64,000 nucleotides of DNA from contig NZ_LGCI01000006.1 of assembly GCF_001281525.1 (NCBI RefSeq), positions 89,558 through 153,557 of the forward strand. Reading direction: 5' to 3'. A program made the translations under genes and the position numbers. The DNA comes from Lysinibacillus macroides. GTDB taxonomy: Bacteria; Bacillota; Bacilli; Bacillales_A; Planococcaceae. Positions 38,981 to 47,946 of the stretch are shown piece by piece; within the stretch, counting starts at the first letter, position 1, and the number at the start of each line of letters is the position of its first letter. The notes under the pieces were generated by a model. That model made no database searches. It saw only the letters and a list, made by a program, of their open reading frames with translations, and was not told where the DNA came from.

Positions 38981-39771
38981 ACGAAACACCTCCCTCTTTA
39001 CCGGAATGTTTGTTTCTATTTTAACCGAAAGGGCGGGGCTTTGGCTATCACCAACCGCCCTTCATCACCCCCTTACGCATTCGGCTACGCCCTACACATT
39101 CCTTGAAGCGGACGTCTTCTGTCGAAAAACGATAAACATTGAATATAGCTTTCAGCCCAGTGACCAATCGCATCCTTAAAATAACCACCTGACTTTAGGT
39201 CAATCTCTGCACGAGCAAATACTGCTAGCATGTCATTCAAATCTTCTGCATTAACAGCCTCCCAATTTACCAGCTACATATATTTCACTCTTAAAAGAAT
39301 TTCCAGTTTGCGTAATTTTTATTTCAATAGCATTGCCAAATAATCTTTTAAATTTCTCATAATTTTCCTTAAACTCTATTGCTCCCTCTGGATATGCATG
39401 TGTACCATCTATATAAGCTTGAAGAATTGCTGCTAACGAAACCTTTACTGTAATACTATTGCTTGTTGTTGTAAGTGTCATTTTATCGTTTTCCAGTCCT
39501 ACTTTAACGAGTAATAACATTTTATAAATATCTTGATAGGACATCGCTTGTGATTGACCCGTTGTTGCAACAGCCTTCTTTGCATGGATAAGACTCGCAA
39601 CATCTACAGCTTCCTGTGCAGAGGCTTGTCCACCAACCCCTCCTGTAAAACATGCAATACTTAGTGCTCCAGCTAACATTATCTTTTTCATTATTCTTCC
39701 TCCTTTATTCCTTAAATAAAGTGTATAAAAACAACTATTAATAAATCTATAAAATTATGGAATTCAGTTAA

Positions 39772-41331
39772 TAATTGAGTTAATTTCATAATTCTAATCC
39801 CTTTAATATCAAGGGCTAAAATTAAATAAAAATGAGGCACCTCCCCAAATTCGGTATAATGGTAGCGACTAAACAACCCACCGAAAAGGAATGATGCCTC
39901 ATGACTATTGTAAAACAAATGAGCCTATTTGACATCCGTGAATTATTGAAAATGGAAAGTTCTCGTCGTTTTGATGCTATTTTAGCCACTTTCGATGTGC
40001 AGCCAATCTTTCAACTATTTCGAAAGAAGACGATGCGTGGTGCTCCACGAGAATTAAACTACGGTGCGATGATTCAATCATTGATGATCCGCATTGTCGA
40101 GCGTATCCCTACCGTTAAAGATTTGGTCAATCGATTAACGCATGATTTCGTCTTTCGCTTAGATTGTGGCTTTTTAGTTTCGGACACGGTGCCATCTGAA
40201 GCCTCGTATTCACGTATGGTCGACGTGATTAGTCAATCAGATGTCTTAGATCGCATGCACGATGAACTTATTCAAGCTGCCTTTACAGAAGGTTTTCTTG
40301 AAGAGGAACACCTTAGTTTTGATGCAACACATTTTGAAGCGAGAGATGCCGCAAAACCAGCAGAGAAAAAAGAAACACAACCGAAAAAACGTGGTCGTAA
40401 ATCAAAAGAAGAACGTGCTGCCTGGCTCGCTGAACAAGCAGAACTTGAAGCGAATCAAACGACTTTTGAAAAGAAGTTGGAAGCACAATTAACCATTCCA
40501 TTGACGACTCTATGGCAAGACATCCCCATTGAACCAAAGTGGGGCATCAAGAAAAACAGCGATGGTAAAAACACATTCTGGTACGGCTTTAAAGGGCATT
40601 TAGCTGTTTCGACAAAAAGCCAATATATCGTGGCGCGTCTAATGTCTTCCGGCAATCTGAGTGATAGTAAAGCGGCGATTCCGTTACTAAAAAAGATGAA
40701 CCATATCATGCCTAACCATTTCACAACGGCTATTTTCGATGCAGGTTATGACTATGAAGCAATTTACCGCCAGATTTCAATACAAGAGATGAAAGCTGTG
40801 ATTCCATATGTGAAAAGACGTGAGGGCGAAATGATCGGTTTTGATGAACATTTCCGTCCAACCTGTGTGCGTGAACATAGCTACTGTTACGACAGCTTTG
40901 ATGAAAAGTATCAAACGCTTAAGTTCACACGTCCAAAAGATTGCGCAACCTGTCCATTACGTGATGACTCGCTCTGTCAAAAGGTGTTTAAAATCAAGTG
41001 TGAAACCGATATCCGCAAATACACGTTTCCAGCACGTGGCTCCGAGCTATGGAAGAAACTTTACAAGGAACGCACAGCTGTCGAACGAGTAAATGCTTAT
41101 TTAAAGCAATTTTTTCAGTTAAACAACGTCCGTCACAAAACCGGTAGAAAAGCTAAACTGCACTTCAACCTTGTGACGTTTATTTATAATGCCTGCAAAT
41201 TAGCAGTCGATCGGATGAATGTACGTTTACAGCTACAAAACAACGCAGCTTAAATTTTAAAAAACAAAAATCAGACACAGGAGCAGTCTAAGCTCTTGAA
41301 AAAATCGATTTATGAAATTGATTCAATTATA
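39772..41331 (+). mobile_element. Insertion sequence copy B, same 1560-bp element as copy A
   Basis: Matches 19844-21403 in the opposite orientation over 1560 bp, with the same imperfect inverted ends. The flanks end and begin with TAA (39769-39771 and 41330-41332), which may be a short target duplication. It lies just upstream of the SLH pseudogene, about 80 bp from its start. Confidence 0.9.
39901..41253 (+). CDS. Transposase, DUF772/DDE type (copy B)
   Basis: 450-aa transposase with the same translation as copy A, from ATG at 39901 about 10 nt after AAAAGGAATG. See copy A for motifs. Being intact in both copies, either can mobilise both elements. Confidence 0.92.
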   Translation: MTIVKQMSLFDIRELLKMESSRRFDAILATFDVQPIFQLFRKKTMRGAPRELNYGAMIQSLMIRIVERIPTVKDLVNRLTHDFVFRLDCGFLVSDTVPSEASYSRMVDVISQSDVLDRMHDELIQAAFTEGFLEEEHLSFDATHFEARDAAKPAEKKETQPKKRGRKSKEERAAWLAEQAELEANQTTFEKKLEAQLTIPLTTLWQDIPIEPKWGIKKNSDGKNTFWYGFKGHLAVSTKSQYIVARLMSSGNLSDSKAAIPLLKKMNHIMPNHFTTAIFDAGYDYEAIYRQISIQEMKAVIPYVKRREGEMIGFDEHFRPTCVREHSYCYDSFDEKYQTLKFTRPKDCATCPLRDDSLCQKVFKIKCETDIRKYTFPARGSELWKKLYKERTAVERVNAYLKQFFQLNNVRHKTGRKAKLHFNLVTFIYNACKLAVDRMNVRLQLQNNAA

Positions 41332-41577
41332 AAAAAGATTGATTTTACCCATACTTATCATCACTACTTCTTTTGTTGCTAGCCAATCCCCATTCTAAAA
41401 AGATGTTCTATAGGGTACACCTAGTATATAAATGCTTTTTGTAATTAATATATATATATAATATCAAGAGCTATTGTTTGATTTTAAATCGCTGAAAGAC
41501 GTAGGATATACTTGTATCAAAATAAACTTATTTTTATATTGCTATATCAATGTATTAATTTTCGAGGAGGAAGTCAG

Positions 41578-42477
41578 ATGAATTATCAAAATATTACAGT
41601 AGCAGGTAGTGGCGTACTAGGAAGTCAAATTGCTTATCAAACAGCTTTTAAAGGCTTTCAGGTAACCGTCTATGATATTAATGATGAGGCATTACAGCAT
41701 GCCCAAGATCGTATTGCCAAATTAAAACCACTTTACCAGCAAGACTTAGGTGTAACACAAGAGGAAGTAGATGCCGCGTATGCACGTCTAACATTTAAAA
41801 GTGACTTAGCACAGGCGGTTGCTAATGCAGACCTTGTGATTGAAGCTATTCCTGAGGTTGTAGCAATTAAAACAGACTTCTACACACAGCTTGGTAAAGT
41901 AGCCCCTGCAAAAACTATTTTTGCAACAAATTCGTCTACGTTATTGCCTAGCCAATTTGCAGCTGCAACTGGTCGTCCAGCGCAATTTTTAGCTTTACAT
42001 TTTGCCAATACGATTTGGAAAAACAACACGGCTGAAATTATGAAACATGCTGGTACAGATATGAAGGTATTCGAGGAGGTTGTAGAATTTGCACGTGCAA
42101 TCGGCATGGTGCCACTGCCATTATACAAAGAACAGCCAGGCTATATTTTAAACTCATTGCTAGTGCCATTTTTAGATGCAGCAGAATTACTGTTAATCAA
42201 AGAAGTAGCTGATCCTGAAACAATCGATAAAACATGGATGATTGGGACAGGCGCTCCACTTGGACCATTTGCCATCCTAGATATTGTTGGTATTAATACT
42301 GCCCATAATATTGTGGAAGCCAAAGCAGCTGCAACGGGTGATGAAAACATGAAAAAGTTGGCAACCCTTTTAAAAACAGAGTATATCGACAAGGGCAAAC
42401 TTGGTCGTGCTACAGGGGAAGGTTTCTATACTTATCCAAATCCCAACTTTGAAAAAACAGATTTTTTAAAAGGCTAA
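41578..42477 (+). CDS. 3-hydroxyacyl-CoA dehydrogenase (3-hydroxybutyryl-CoA type)
   Basis: The 299-aa NAD-dependent enzyme starts at ATG 41578 after GAGGAGGAA. The Rossmann GxGxxG is VAGSGVLGSQIAYQTAFKG near 6. The catalytic region has FATNSSTLLPSQ near 115 and LALHFANTIWKNNTAEIM near 138. The C-terminal helical domain ends GEGFYTYPNP. It would oxidise or reduce short-chain 3-hydroxyacyl-CoA. It shares only the N-terminal domain type with fadN 15 kb away and is not part of that operon. Confidence 0.88.
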   Translation: MNYQNITVAGSGVLGSQIAYQTAFKGFQVTVYDINDEALQHAQDRIAKLKPLYQQDLGVTQEEVDAAYARLTFKSDLAQAVANADLVIEAIPEVVAIKTDFYTQLGKVAPAKTIFATNSSTLLPSQFAAATGRPAQFLALHFANTIWKNNTAEIMKHAGTDMKVFEEVVEFARAIGMVPLPLYKEQPGYILNSLLVPFLDAAELLLIKEVADPETIDKTWMIGTGAPLGPFAILDIVGINTAHNIVEAKAAATGDENMKKLATLLKTEYIDKGKLGRATGEGFYTYPNPNFEKTDFLKG

Positions 42478-42487
42478 TCATAGTTAA

Positions 42488-42521
42488 AGAGCAATCACCC
42501 TTTAGAAAGGGCAATTGCTCT
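42488..42521 (+). terminator. Terminator after the 3-hydroxyacyl-CoA dehydrogenase gene
   Basis: AGAGCAAT/ATTGCTCT outer stem with an inner CCCTTT/AAAGGG pairing, followed by TTTTT on the plus strand. Confidence 0.85.
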
Positions 42522-42535
42522 TTTTCTGATTTTAC

Positions 42536-42880
42536 TTATTTAGCATTCGCACAGCTTGTTGGCGCAACAGTGATTGCAAAATATTTATCATAATGTTTTG
42601 CACAATTAGGATTAAATTCAGTACTACAGTATAGACATGTGTCATTTTGTAAATATTCATGGATTGTTAGTTCATTTCTACATACCCCACAAAGAATAGC
42701 TTTTCCATAAAACTCGTTCTCCTGCCATACTTGTGCACCATGGGATTCATTTTCACTATGGCATTTATAGCAAGGATAATATTTATCGCAACACTTGAAC
42801 TTAATCAGCGTTGTATCATTTTGTTGATGATAATGTTTACAACGCCCCTCATCGTCAATCGTGGCATGAAGCTTTTCCAT
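42536..42880 (-). CDS. CHY-type zinc finger protein
   Basis: The 114-aa protein is rich in Cys/His ligands: CKHYHQQNDTTLIKFKCCDK near 14, YPCYKCHSENESH near 37, LCGVCRNELTIHEYL near 63 and CLYCSTEFNPNCAKHY near 81. This is the CHY zinc finger pattern. Bacterial members are short and of unknown role. The start follows GGAG. No linked pathway. Confidence 0.85.
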   Translation of the reverse strand: MEKLHATIDDEGRCKHYHQQNDTTLIKFKCCDKYYPCYKCHSENESHGAQVWQENEFYGKAILCGVCRNELTIHEYLQNDTCLYCSTEFNPNCAKHYDKYFAITVAPTSCANAK

Positions 42881-42911
42881 CGTTTATCTCCTTTTTTAAA
42901 GAATGCTCTAA

Positions 42912-43832
42912 CTAAGCAGCATTCCGATTTTTCTGTTCCACTATAACACTTAAAATACCAAAAACTAAAAGTAATAGTACACCAATCAATGTAATCGTTG
43001 ACCATTGCAATCTTGGATCAAAAAGCTGGAAAAAGAAGGTGAATACAGGAATAAAACATAGTGACATCATCACTAAAAAGACCTCACAATATTGAATACC
43101 CTTTTGTAGTAAATACATTGGTATTAATACGCCCATCACAGTCATCAATAAAATCCAGCCAATATTTTCGAATAAATAAGTGAACAACACATCATAAGTA
43201 GCTATAAAGGATAGCCCAATAATACCGTAAAATCTTTTTGATAAAATCATAGAGCTTGTCCAACCTAGCTGGCTTAACTGTTTAGAATAGACTGTGCAGA
43301 ATACAGCACCAAGCCCACATAGTATACTTGCACCAACACCCAAAATACTAGATTGATCCCACGATTGTACGGCGGATTTTCCTGTAAAAATAGCAACAAT
43401 TAATAATAAGCTTGCCGCAAATATACCAAATGCAATACCCCATTGCGCCTTTAACACATGCTTTTTTTGCTGAATGACTAGCATCAGGGCAAATAACGGC
43501 CCCAATCCCATCTCCAATGAACTGACAATTGCCGGTTCAATATATTTCAATGCAAAGTAAAATCCCATAAAGGCTAAAATGGAAGCAGCATTTAACTTCA
43601 ATAATGGTAATCTTGCTGTACGCCAGTTTGGTGCTATCTTTTGTCTACTTGTAATAAGCTGAAAAAATATAGTGGTTATAAAAAAGCTAACGCCTGTAAA
43701 AAGAAATGGATGCACTGCCTGCACACGATTTGAATAATAAACCTGACTAACAGAGGTTAAAATCGCTGACAATAATAAGCTTCCCACCCCTACTATGTAT
43801 ACATTACGTTTATGAACAATTATCGTATCCAT
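42912..43832 (-). CDS. DMT/EamA family transporter
   Basis: The 306-aa protein has ten hydrophobic segments in two EamA repeats, typical of drug/metabolite transporters. ATG at 43832 follows GGAGG at good distance, so the GTG at 43844 is rejected. The substrate cannot be predicted. Encoded alone. Confidence 0.82.
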   Translation of the reverse strand: MDTIIVHKRNVYIVGVGSLLLSAILTSVSQVYYSNRVQAVHPFLFTGVSFFITTIFFQLITSRQKIAPNWRTARLPLLKLNAASILAFMGFYFALKYIEPAIVSSLEMGLGPLFALMLVIQQKKHVLKAQWGIAFGIFAASLLLIVAIFTGKSAVQSWDQSSILGVGASILCGLGAVFCTVYSKQLSQLGWTSSMILSKRFYGIIGLSFIATYDVLFTYLFENIGWILLMTVMGVLIPMYLLQKGIQYCEVFLVMMSLCFIPVFTFFFQLFDPRLQWSTITLIGVLLLLVFGILSVIVEQKNRNAA

Positions 43833-44024
43833 CGAATCCTCCACCTTTCCTTAGCTTTTTATGTCAGCTCATTTTTTATGAATTCCAACTATAATACCAC
43901 AAAACTATGTGAATTTTACAAATTTTTAGGGTCTGCCCTAAATTATCTAGCACGATAAAAATAAAGCAATTGCACCGATATACACATTACCATATAATAA
44001 CAGCAATAAAGGAGCTGAAAATTT

Positions 44025-44576
44025 ATGAAATCCCACAGCATGGCTAAGCATTTCCTGCTATTGCAGGAGCAACGGATTTACTACCTACCAGCTATTCAGA
44101 CGCTTTCTCAGGAAGAACTATGGCATCGACCCTATGAAGGAAAATGGTCTATTGGTGAGCATTTTTATCATTTATATTTAATTCTCAAAATGCTCCATAC
44201 AGCAACCAAATATTCTTTATTCCTCACACCTATTGCGAAACTACAAAGAAACAAGCCCTTTGCTACTGAAATACATGATATTTATGCTGCCTATAAATTG
44301 AAAAAAGGAAAAGGAATGCCAGCACCTAAAATCTTAATACCACCTAAAAAAATATACTTTGCGCTCAGCAGCCAGGATATTGAGCAAACACTTATGAACG
44401 AAACATTGGCATTACAGTGGTTAGTAAAAAATATTGAGGAAGATATCGCAGGGCATATTCGCTTTCCAGACCCTATTGCTCATTATCCTAATCTTATTCA
44501 AGCGATCCAATTGCTCGCTATTCATGAACAGCATCATTTTAAAATTATGGAAAAAACATTCTCTTACACCAAATAA
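44025..44576 (+). CDS. DinB-like metal-binding domain protein
   Basis: The 183-aa protein has the DinB/YfiT-type three-histidine metal site: WSIGEHFYHLYLILKML near 42 and IHEQHHFKIMEK near 165. Four-helix-bundle proteins of this superfamily include thiol transferases. The start follows AAAGGAGCTG. The role is not known. Confidence 0.78.
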   Translation: MKSHSMAKHFLLLQEQRIYYLPAIQTLSQEELWHRPYEGKWSIGEHFYHLYLILKMLHTATKYSLFLTPIAKLQRNKPFATEIHDIYAAYKLKKGKGMPAPKILIPPKKIYFALSSQDIEQTLMNETLALQWLVKNIEEDIAGHIRFPDPIAHYPNLIQAIQLLAIHEQHHFKIMEKTFSYTK

Positions 44577-44694
44577 AACAAAGCCATCTTTGTGTGCATA
44601 GACAACAAAGATGGCTTCTATCTGCCAAACGCAATATTTTTTTGTTCCTTTAAGTCATTATTTTTATTTCAAATAACTCTATTTATCAAAAAGC

Positions 44695-45546
44695 CTACGA
44701 TAGCAACATGCGCAAAAACTTTTCAAAGTGGACACCTGCTTCACTGGGTATTTGCTCCTTTGCTGTGGCCTCAATAGCCGTAGCTAAAAATGCTTCTGCA
44801 AGCTTCATAGACTCTACTAAATCCTGCCCACGCATCATACCGCCCATGATAACAGAGGCAAATAAATCACCTGTACCAGAATAGCTTTGACCATTATAGT
44901 CACGAATACTAGAAAATGAACGAGTTGCATTGATATACATATTGCCTACATAACGCTTAGTCGTATCTGCTGGCGGCGGATTCAAGCCTGTAATAATAAC
45001 GTTTGCTCCCGTTATCTGCTGTAGCTGCTGCCCTGCCTCCTCAAGTGCCTGCATATAATCTGTTTTATTTTGATAATGCTGTAGCTTATCATAGGACAGA
45101 CCTGTCAGCAAGCAGCATTCTGTCACATTTGGTGTAATCAGATCAGCACATGTCACAAGCGCTCTCATACGATCAAGCAGCTCACCTGTAAACATTTTAT
45201 AAACCTCGCCATGGTCGCCCATTACTGGATCAACAAGCAATGTTGTTTCATTTGAATGAAACACATCTAAAAAACGAAAAATATTATCGATTTGCTCCTT
45301 GCCTGTGACAAAGCCTGTATGAATGCCATCAAATGCTACCCCAAGCTTGTTCCACTCCTCAGTAAAATATTCCATCTTTGACGTTAAATCCTCACAATAA
45401 AAGCTAGAATATCCCGTTTGAGCCGTTAAAATGGCTGTTGGCAAAGGCACTGCTTGAACACCCATCACTGATAAAACAGGTATGGCAGCCGTTAGGGAGC
45501 ACTTCCCATACGAGGACATATCCTGAATAACCGCAACTTTCTTCAT
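44695..45546 (-). CDS. pdxK: Pyridoxal/pyridoxamine kinase (PdxK/PdxY type)
   Basis: The 283-aa ribokinase-superfamily enzyme begins KKVAVIQDMSSYGKCSLTAA and carries the substrate segment LLVDPVMGDHGEVYKMF near 108 and the anion-hole motif YSGTGDLFASVI near 223. It phosphorylates vitamin B6 forms in salvage to PLP. It is divergent from an S component of an ECF vitamin transporter, which suggests both serve B6 uptake and salvage. PdxY-like and PdxK-like names are both possible. Confidence 0.85.
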   Translation of the reverse strand: MKKVAVIQDMSSYGKCSLTAAIPVLSVMGVQAVPLPTAILTAQTGYSSFYCEDLTSKMEYFTEEWNKLGVAFDGIHTGFVTGKEQIDNIFRFLDVFHSNETTLLVDPVMGDHGEVYKMFTGELLDRMRALVTCADLITPNVTECCLLTGLSYDKLQHYQNKTDYMQALEEAGQQLQQITGANVIITGLNPPPADTTKRYVGNMYINATRSFSSIRDYNGQSYSGTGDLFASVIMGGMMRGQDLVESMKLAEAFLATAIEATAKEQIPSEAGVHFEKFLRMLLS

Positions 45547-45724
45547 TCTTCACTCCACCTAACTCATCCTACTTATACTGCTCTCATCGTATCACAATTA
45601 AATAAATACGAAAATAATCTCAATCTGACCACTAACTCTTTTACAAAATTGGCACTTTCATTATAGTCAGTCCTTTGCTAAAGTAAAAATCATCAAAATA
45701 TTCATTATAGTGAGGAAGAGATCC

Positions 45725-46276
45725 ATGCACAGTATTCAACGATATACCTATACAAAACCGCGAACAAAAACATTTGATTTAGTGATTACAGCCATTTTAG
45801 CAGCACTTGTTTTTGTGGCCACGATGTTTATTAATCTAAAGCTACCATTTGGACAGGGTGGACTTATTCATTTAGGGACATCCATGCTGTTTATCTCAGC
45901 TATTTTATTTGGCCCTAAAAAGGGAGCACTTGCCGGCGCAATCGGGATGGGCTTATTTGATATCGTGGGTGGCTGGTTAATTTGGGCACCAACTACCATT
46001 ATTTCGCGTGCGCTACAAGGCTTTATTGTTGGTAAAATCGCTTGGTCTAAAGGCTATAGAGGCGACAATATTGGACTAAATATTTTAGGAGCCGTTCTAT
46101 CAATGCCTGTGATGATTGCCGTGTACTACATCGGGCAAGCTATTATGTTCAATAGCTGGATTGCCCCACTGGCATCAATTCCCGGAGATATTATTCAAAA
46201 TATTGTTGGCTTAATTATTGCCATTCCTGTATGTATTGTATTGAAAAAAACACCATACTTTAAAAGAAACTTTTAA
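45725..46276 (+). CDS. ECF transporter S component, probably for vitamin B6
   Basis: This 183-aa hydrophobic protein has about six membrane segments after a basic start (MHSIQRYTYTKPRTKTFDLV). It has the ECF-S pattern with LVFVATMFINLKLPFGQGGL near 34 and AIGMGLFDIVGGWLIWAPTT near 80. The first of these holds the AxxxA-like interface helix. The ATG at 45725 is chosen because GAGGAAG precedes it and the 45710 GTG is too close to the site. Pyridoxine specificity is inferred from the divergent pdxK. Confidence 0.8.
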   Translation: MHSIQRYTYTKPRTKTFDLVITAILAALVFVATMFINLKLPFGQGGLIHLGTSMLFISAILFGPKKGALAGAIGMGLFDIVGGWLIWAPTTIISRALQGFIVGKIAWSKGYRGDNIGLNILGAVLSMPVMIAVYYIGQAIMFNSWIAPLASIPGDIIQNIVGLIIAIPVCIVLKKTPYFKRNF

Positions 46277-46277
46277 T

Positions 46278-46315
46278 AAAAACATGCCATCTCCATAATA
46301 AGGTGGCATGTTTTT
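46278..46315 (+). terminator. Terminator of the ECF S component gene
   Basis: 15-bp stem with one G-U (AAAAACATGCC/GGCATGTTTTT core) followed by a T run on the plus strand. Confidence 0.85.
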
Positions 46316-46375
46316 ATTTGCTTATTAGTGACATGAGTCCTGTCCATTTTCATACTATAGGATGGAGGTGATAAA

Positions 46376-46816
46376 ATGCCAAGAGTAAAATATCGTGATG
46401 CTGATATTGCCTTGATGGCACGAATGATGAGGGCCGAGGCTGAAGCTGAAGGAAATCAAGGAATGCTATACGTTGGGAATGTTATTGTCAATCGTGCTAT
46501 TGCTGACTGCTTAGATTTCAATGATGTGAGAACCATTGAGCAAGTAATTTTTCAAGTACAGGGCAATAATTATTCCTTTGAAGCCGTTCAAAAGGGCAAT
46601 TTATTTTACCAGCGGGCCCGCTCATCTGAAAAAAAGCTAGCGAAGCAAAACTTGGATTTTTGGAGAGAGCACCCAGCAAAATATGCACTGTGGTATTTCA
46701 ATCCATATGCACCATGCCCGCCAACATGGTATGGTCAGCCATTTACAGGGCAATTTAAAAATCATTGCTTTTATGAACCAGCAGCTGGAACATGTGAAAG
46801 TGTTTATATGGGGTAA
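46376..46816 (+). CDS. cwlJ: Spore cortex-lytic enzyme CwlJ-type cell wall hydrolase
   Basis: The 146-aa protein matches CwlJ in length and motifs: a SleB-like hydrolase domain with MARMMRAEAEAEGNQGMLYV near 14 including the conserved glutamate, then WYFNPYAPCPPTWYGQPFTG near 104. CwlJ degrades cortex peptidoglycan with muramic delta-lactam during germination and sits in the spore coat. There is no signal peptide, as expected for CwlJ. It starts after GGAGGTGATAAA. Confidence 0.88.
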   Translation: MPRVKYRDADIALMARMMRAEAEAEGNQGMLYVGNVIVNRAIADCLDFNDVRTIEQVIFQVQGNNYSFEAVQKGNLFYQRARSSEKKLAKQNLDFWREHPAKYALWYFNPYAPCPPTWYGQPFTGQFKNHCFYEPAAGTCESVYMG

Positions 46817-46824
46817 GATATAAT

Positions 46825-46858
46825 AAAGGGAACTCCTCATCTAGCGAGTGTTCCCTTT
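46825..46858. terminator. Bidirectional terminator between cwlJ and the PC4-like gene
   Basis: AAAGGGAAC/GTTCCCTTT stem of 9 bp with T-rich tails on both strands, between convergent genes. Confidence 0.8.
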
Positions 46859-46862
46859 TCAC

Positions 46863-47072
46863 TTATTTCAACAATGCTTGTAATGCTTGTACCTCGTCCT
46901 CTGACAATGTGATGCCCTTCCCCATTTTCTCACGGTTCGGTGCCCATTCGCGAATATCATACTTCGGTGCATGACCATTCCAGCTAATGAGGTTTAGCTC
47001 CTTTTTCCAGCCCTTTGCTGATTCTGAGAGCACGCCAATTTGCTCGATAATTTCGTATTTGATCTCTGCCAT
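46863..47072 (-). CDS. YdbC-like PC4-family small DNA-binding protein
   Basis: The 69-aa protein MAEIKYEIIEQIGVLSESAK, followed by GWKKELNLISWNGHAPKYDI and WAPNREKMGKGITLSEDE, matches the YdbC/PC4 transcriptional coactivator-like family. That family binds single-stranded DNA as a dimer. ATG at 47072 follows GGAGG. Physiological role in Firmicutes is unclear. Confidence 0.82.
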   Translation of the reverse strand: MAEIKYEIIEQIGVLSESAKGWKKELNLISWNGHAPKYDIREWAPNREKMGKGITLSEDEVQALQALLK

Positions 47073-47135
47073 AATAGCCTCCATTAGTTATTTTCATATA
47101 TGGTATCATAACAGCTTATATGACAAATAGTGAAA

Positions 47136-47921
47136 TTAATCTTCTTGATGCGTACCTCCACCATACAACCAACGAAGCGCACGAATAAAGTGCTGACTAA
47201 AGAAGCAGACATCATGTGTGCCCTCAGGGTTTAATTCAAATAATAGATTTCCTTCCAAATAGTCCTCCTTTGTCAATTCTTGATAAGCTTTTTTCGTAGC
47301 CTCCACCATATTCTTTTGAATGCTATCTCTATAAATGCCTTCTAACTCCCCCACATATAAATACAAATGATGATTTTGACGATTCACAGCTGGCTTTATA
47401 TAGGTATTCCCTTGACGTTTTACTTCCTCTCCTCGTATATACTGTAGAACATCCTCATACCAAAACGAAGCGGATAGCACAATATATTGATGAAACACTT
47501 CTGGATAATAATACGAAGCAAAGATTGAAGCAAGCCCGCCAAATGAGCATCCTGCAATAGCTGTATAGGAAGGGGCAGGATTGGTAGCATAGTGTGTATC
47601 TATATACGGCTTTATTTGGTGAACAATCGTATCCAAATAATTTTTCACCTGCCCACCTAAATTAGGTGTATTTGGCATAAGAGACGGCGCTTCCCATGGT
47701 GTATACTCATTATTCCGATCAATTGGTACGATACCAATAATAATCAGTGGCTCAATTTGCGCTGTAATAATTAAATGATCAATATAGTTCATCGCCTGTA
47801 TAGCACCATTCCCACCATCATGCATATAAATGGTACGATACTGCTTTGCTGGATCATATCCCGATGGTAATACGATTGAAACATCATACTGATTAATTTT
47901 TTCATATTTAATTGAAATCAT
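47136..47921 (-). CDS. Esterase-D family hydrolase, probable siderophore esterase
   Basis: The 261-aa alpha/beta hydrolase has the nucleophile elbow IAGCSFGGLASIFASYYYP near 122 (G-x-S-x-G form GCSFG), an oxyanion region YMHDGGNG near 32 and a late histidine in NPEGTHDVCFF near 235. This matches esterases that cleave cyclic trilactone siderophores such as bacillibactin (BesA/Fes-like). A strong Fur box lies upstream, supporting an iron role. There is no signal peptide, so it would act on imported siderophore. Specificity is inference. Confidence 0.8.
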   Translation of the reverse strand: MISIKYEKINQYDVSIVLPSGYDPAKQYRTIYMHDGGNGAIQAMNYIDHLIITAQIEPLIIIGIVPIDRNNEYTPWEAPSLMPNTPNLGGQVKNYLDTIVHQIKPYIDTHYATNPAPSYTAIAGCSFGGLASIFASYYYPEVFHQYIVLSASFWYEDVLQYIRGEEVKRQGNTYIKPAVNRQNHHLYLYVGELEGIYRDSIQKNMVEATKKAYQELTKEDYLEGNLLFELNPEGTHDVCFFSQHFIRALRWLYGGGTHQED

Positions 47922-47946
47922 TTGTCTTTCTCCATCCTTTTAAATT

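Larger units (their letters stand above)
37759..39131 (-). mobile_element. TnpB-only IS200/IS605-family element (IS1341-like)
   Basis: Limits were set by restoring the SLH reading frame across the junctions. On the minus strand TGTTTAT is followed by the element and then ATCAAACAGAC, which joined gives in-frame CLYQTDIING. The element has a subterminal hairpin near each end (39031-39060, and 37769-37790 with CCCACTT/AAGTGGG). It carries tnpB but no Y1 tnpA, so it depends on a transposase elsewhere. The upstream TTTAT is the likely target-adjacent motif. Confidence 0.8.
37257..39691 (-). pseudogene. S-layer homology (SLH) domain surface-protein gene, interrupted and frameshifted
   Basis: On the minus strand the pieces run in order. 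They are a signal peptide (MKKIMLAGALSIACF, then ASA) and an N-terminal region of about 145 aa from 39691. A frameshift near 39255 follows (an extra G turns LEAVNAEDLNDM out of frame). A first SLH block comes next (YFKDAIGHWAESYIQCL), then a 1373-bp TnpB element. The SLH block resumes (TDIINGTSATTFHPNGQVTR) and hits an in-frame TGA near 37669. A further SLH block and a second frameshift in an A-run near 37530 precede a final SLH block starting with MAYVTAKYLV and ending at 37257. SLH domains anchor proteins to the cell wall polymer. The reassembled product would be about 350 aa and is not functional here. Confidence 0.8.

Noticed and set aside
39712-39918. 68-codon minus-strand frame upstream of the SLH gene
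   Set aside because: It runs into the IS end and has no independent coding signal.
19844-41331. Composite transposon formed by the two IS copies
   Set aside because: The interval holds core metabolic genes in Bacillus-like order on the left side, and no shared target duplication flanks the whole segment.
44580-44617. Terminator after the DinB-like gene
   Set aside because: An AAGCCATCTTTG stem is present, but no T run follows on the plus strand, so I did not list it as a terminator.
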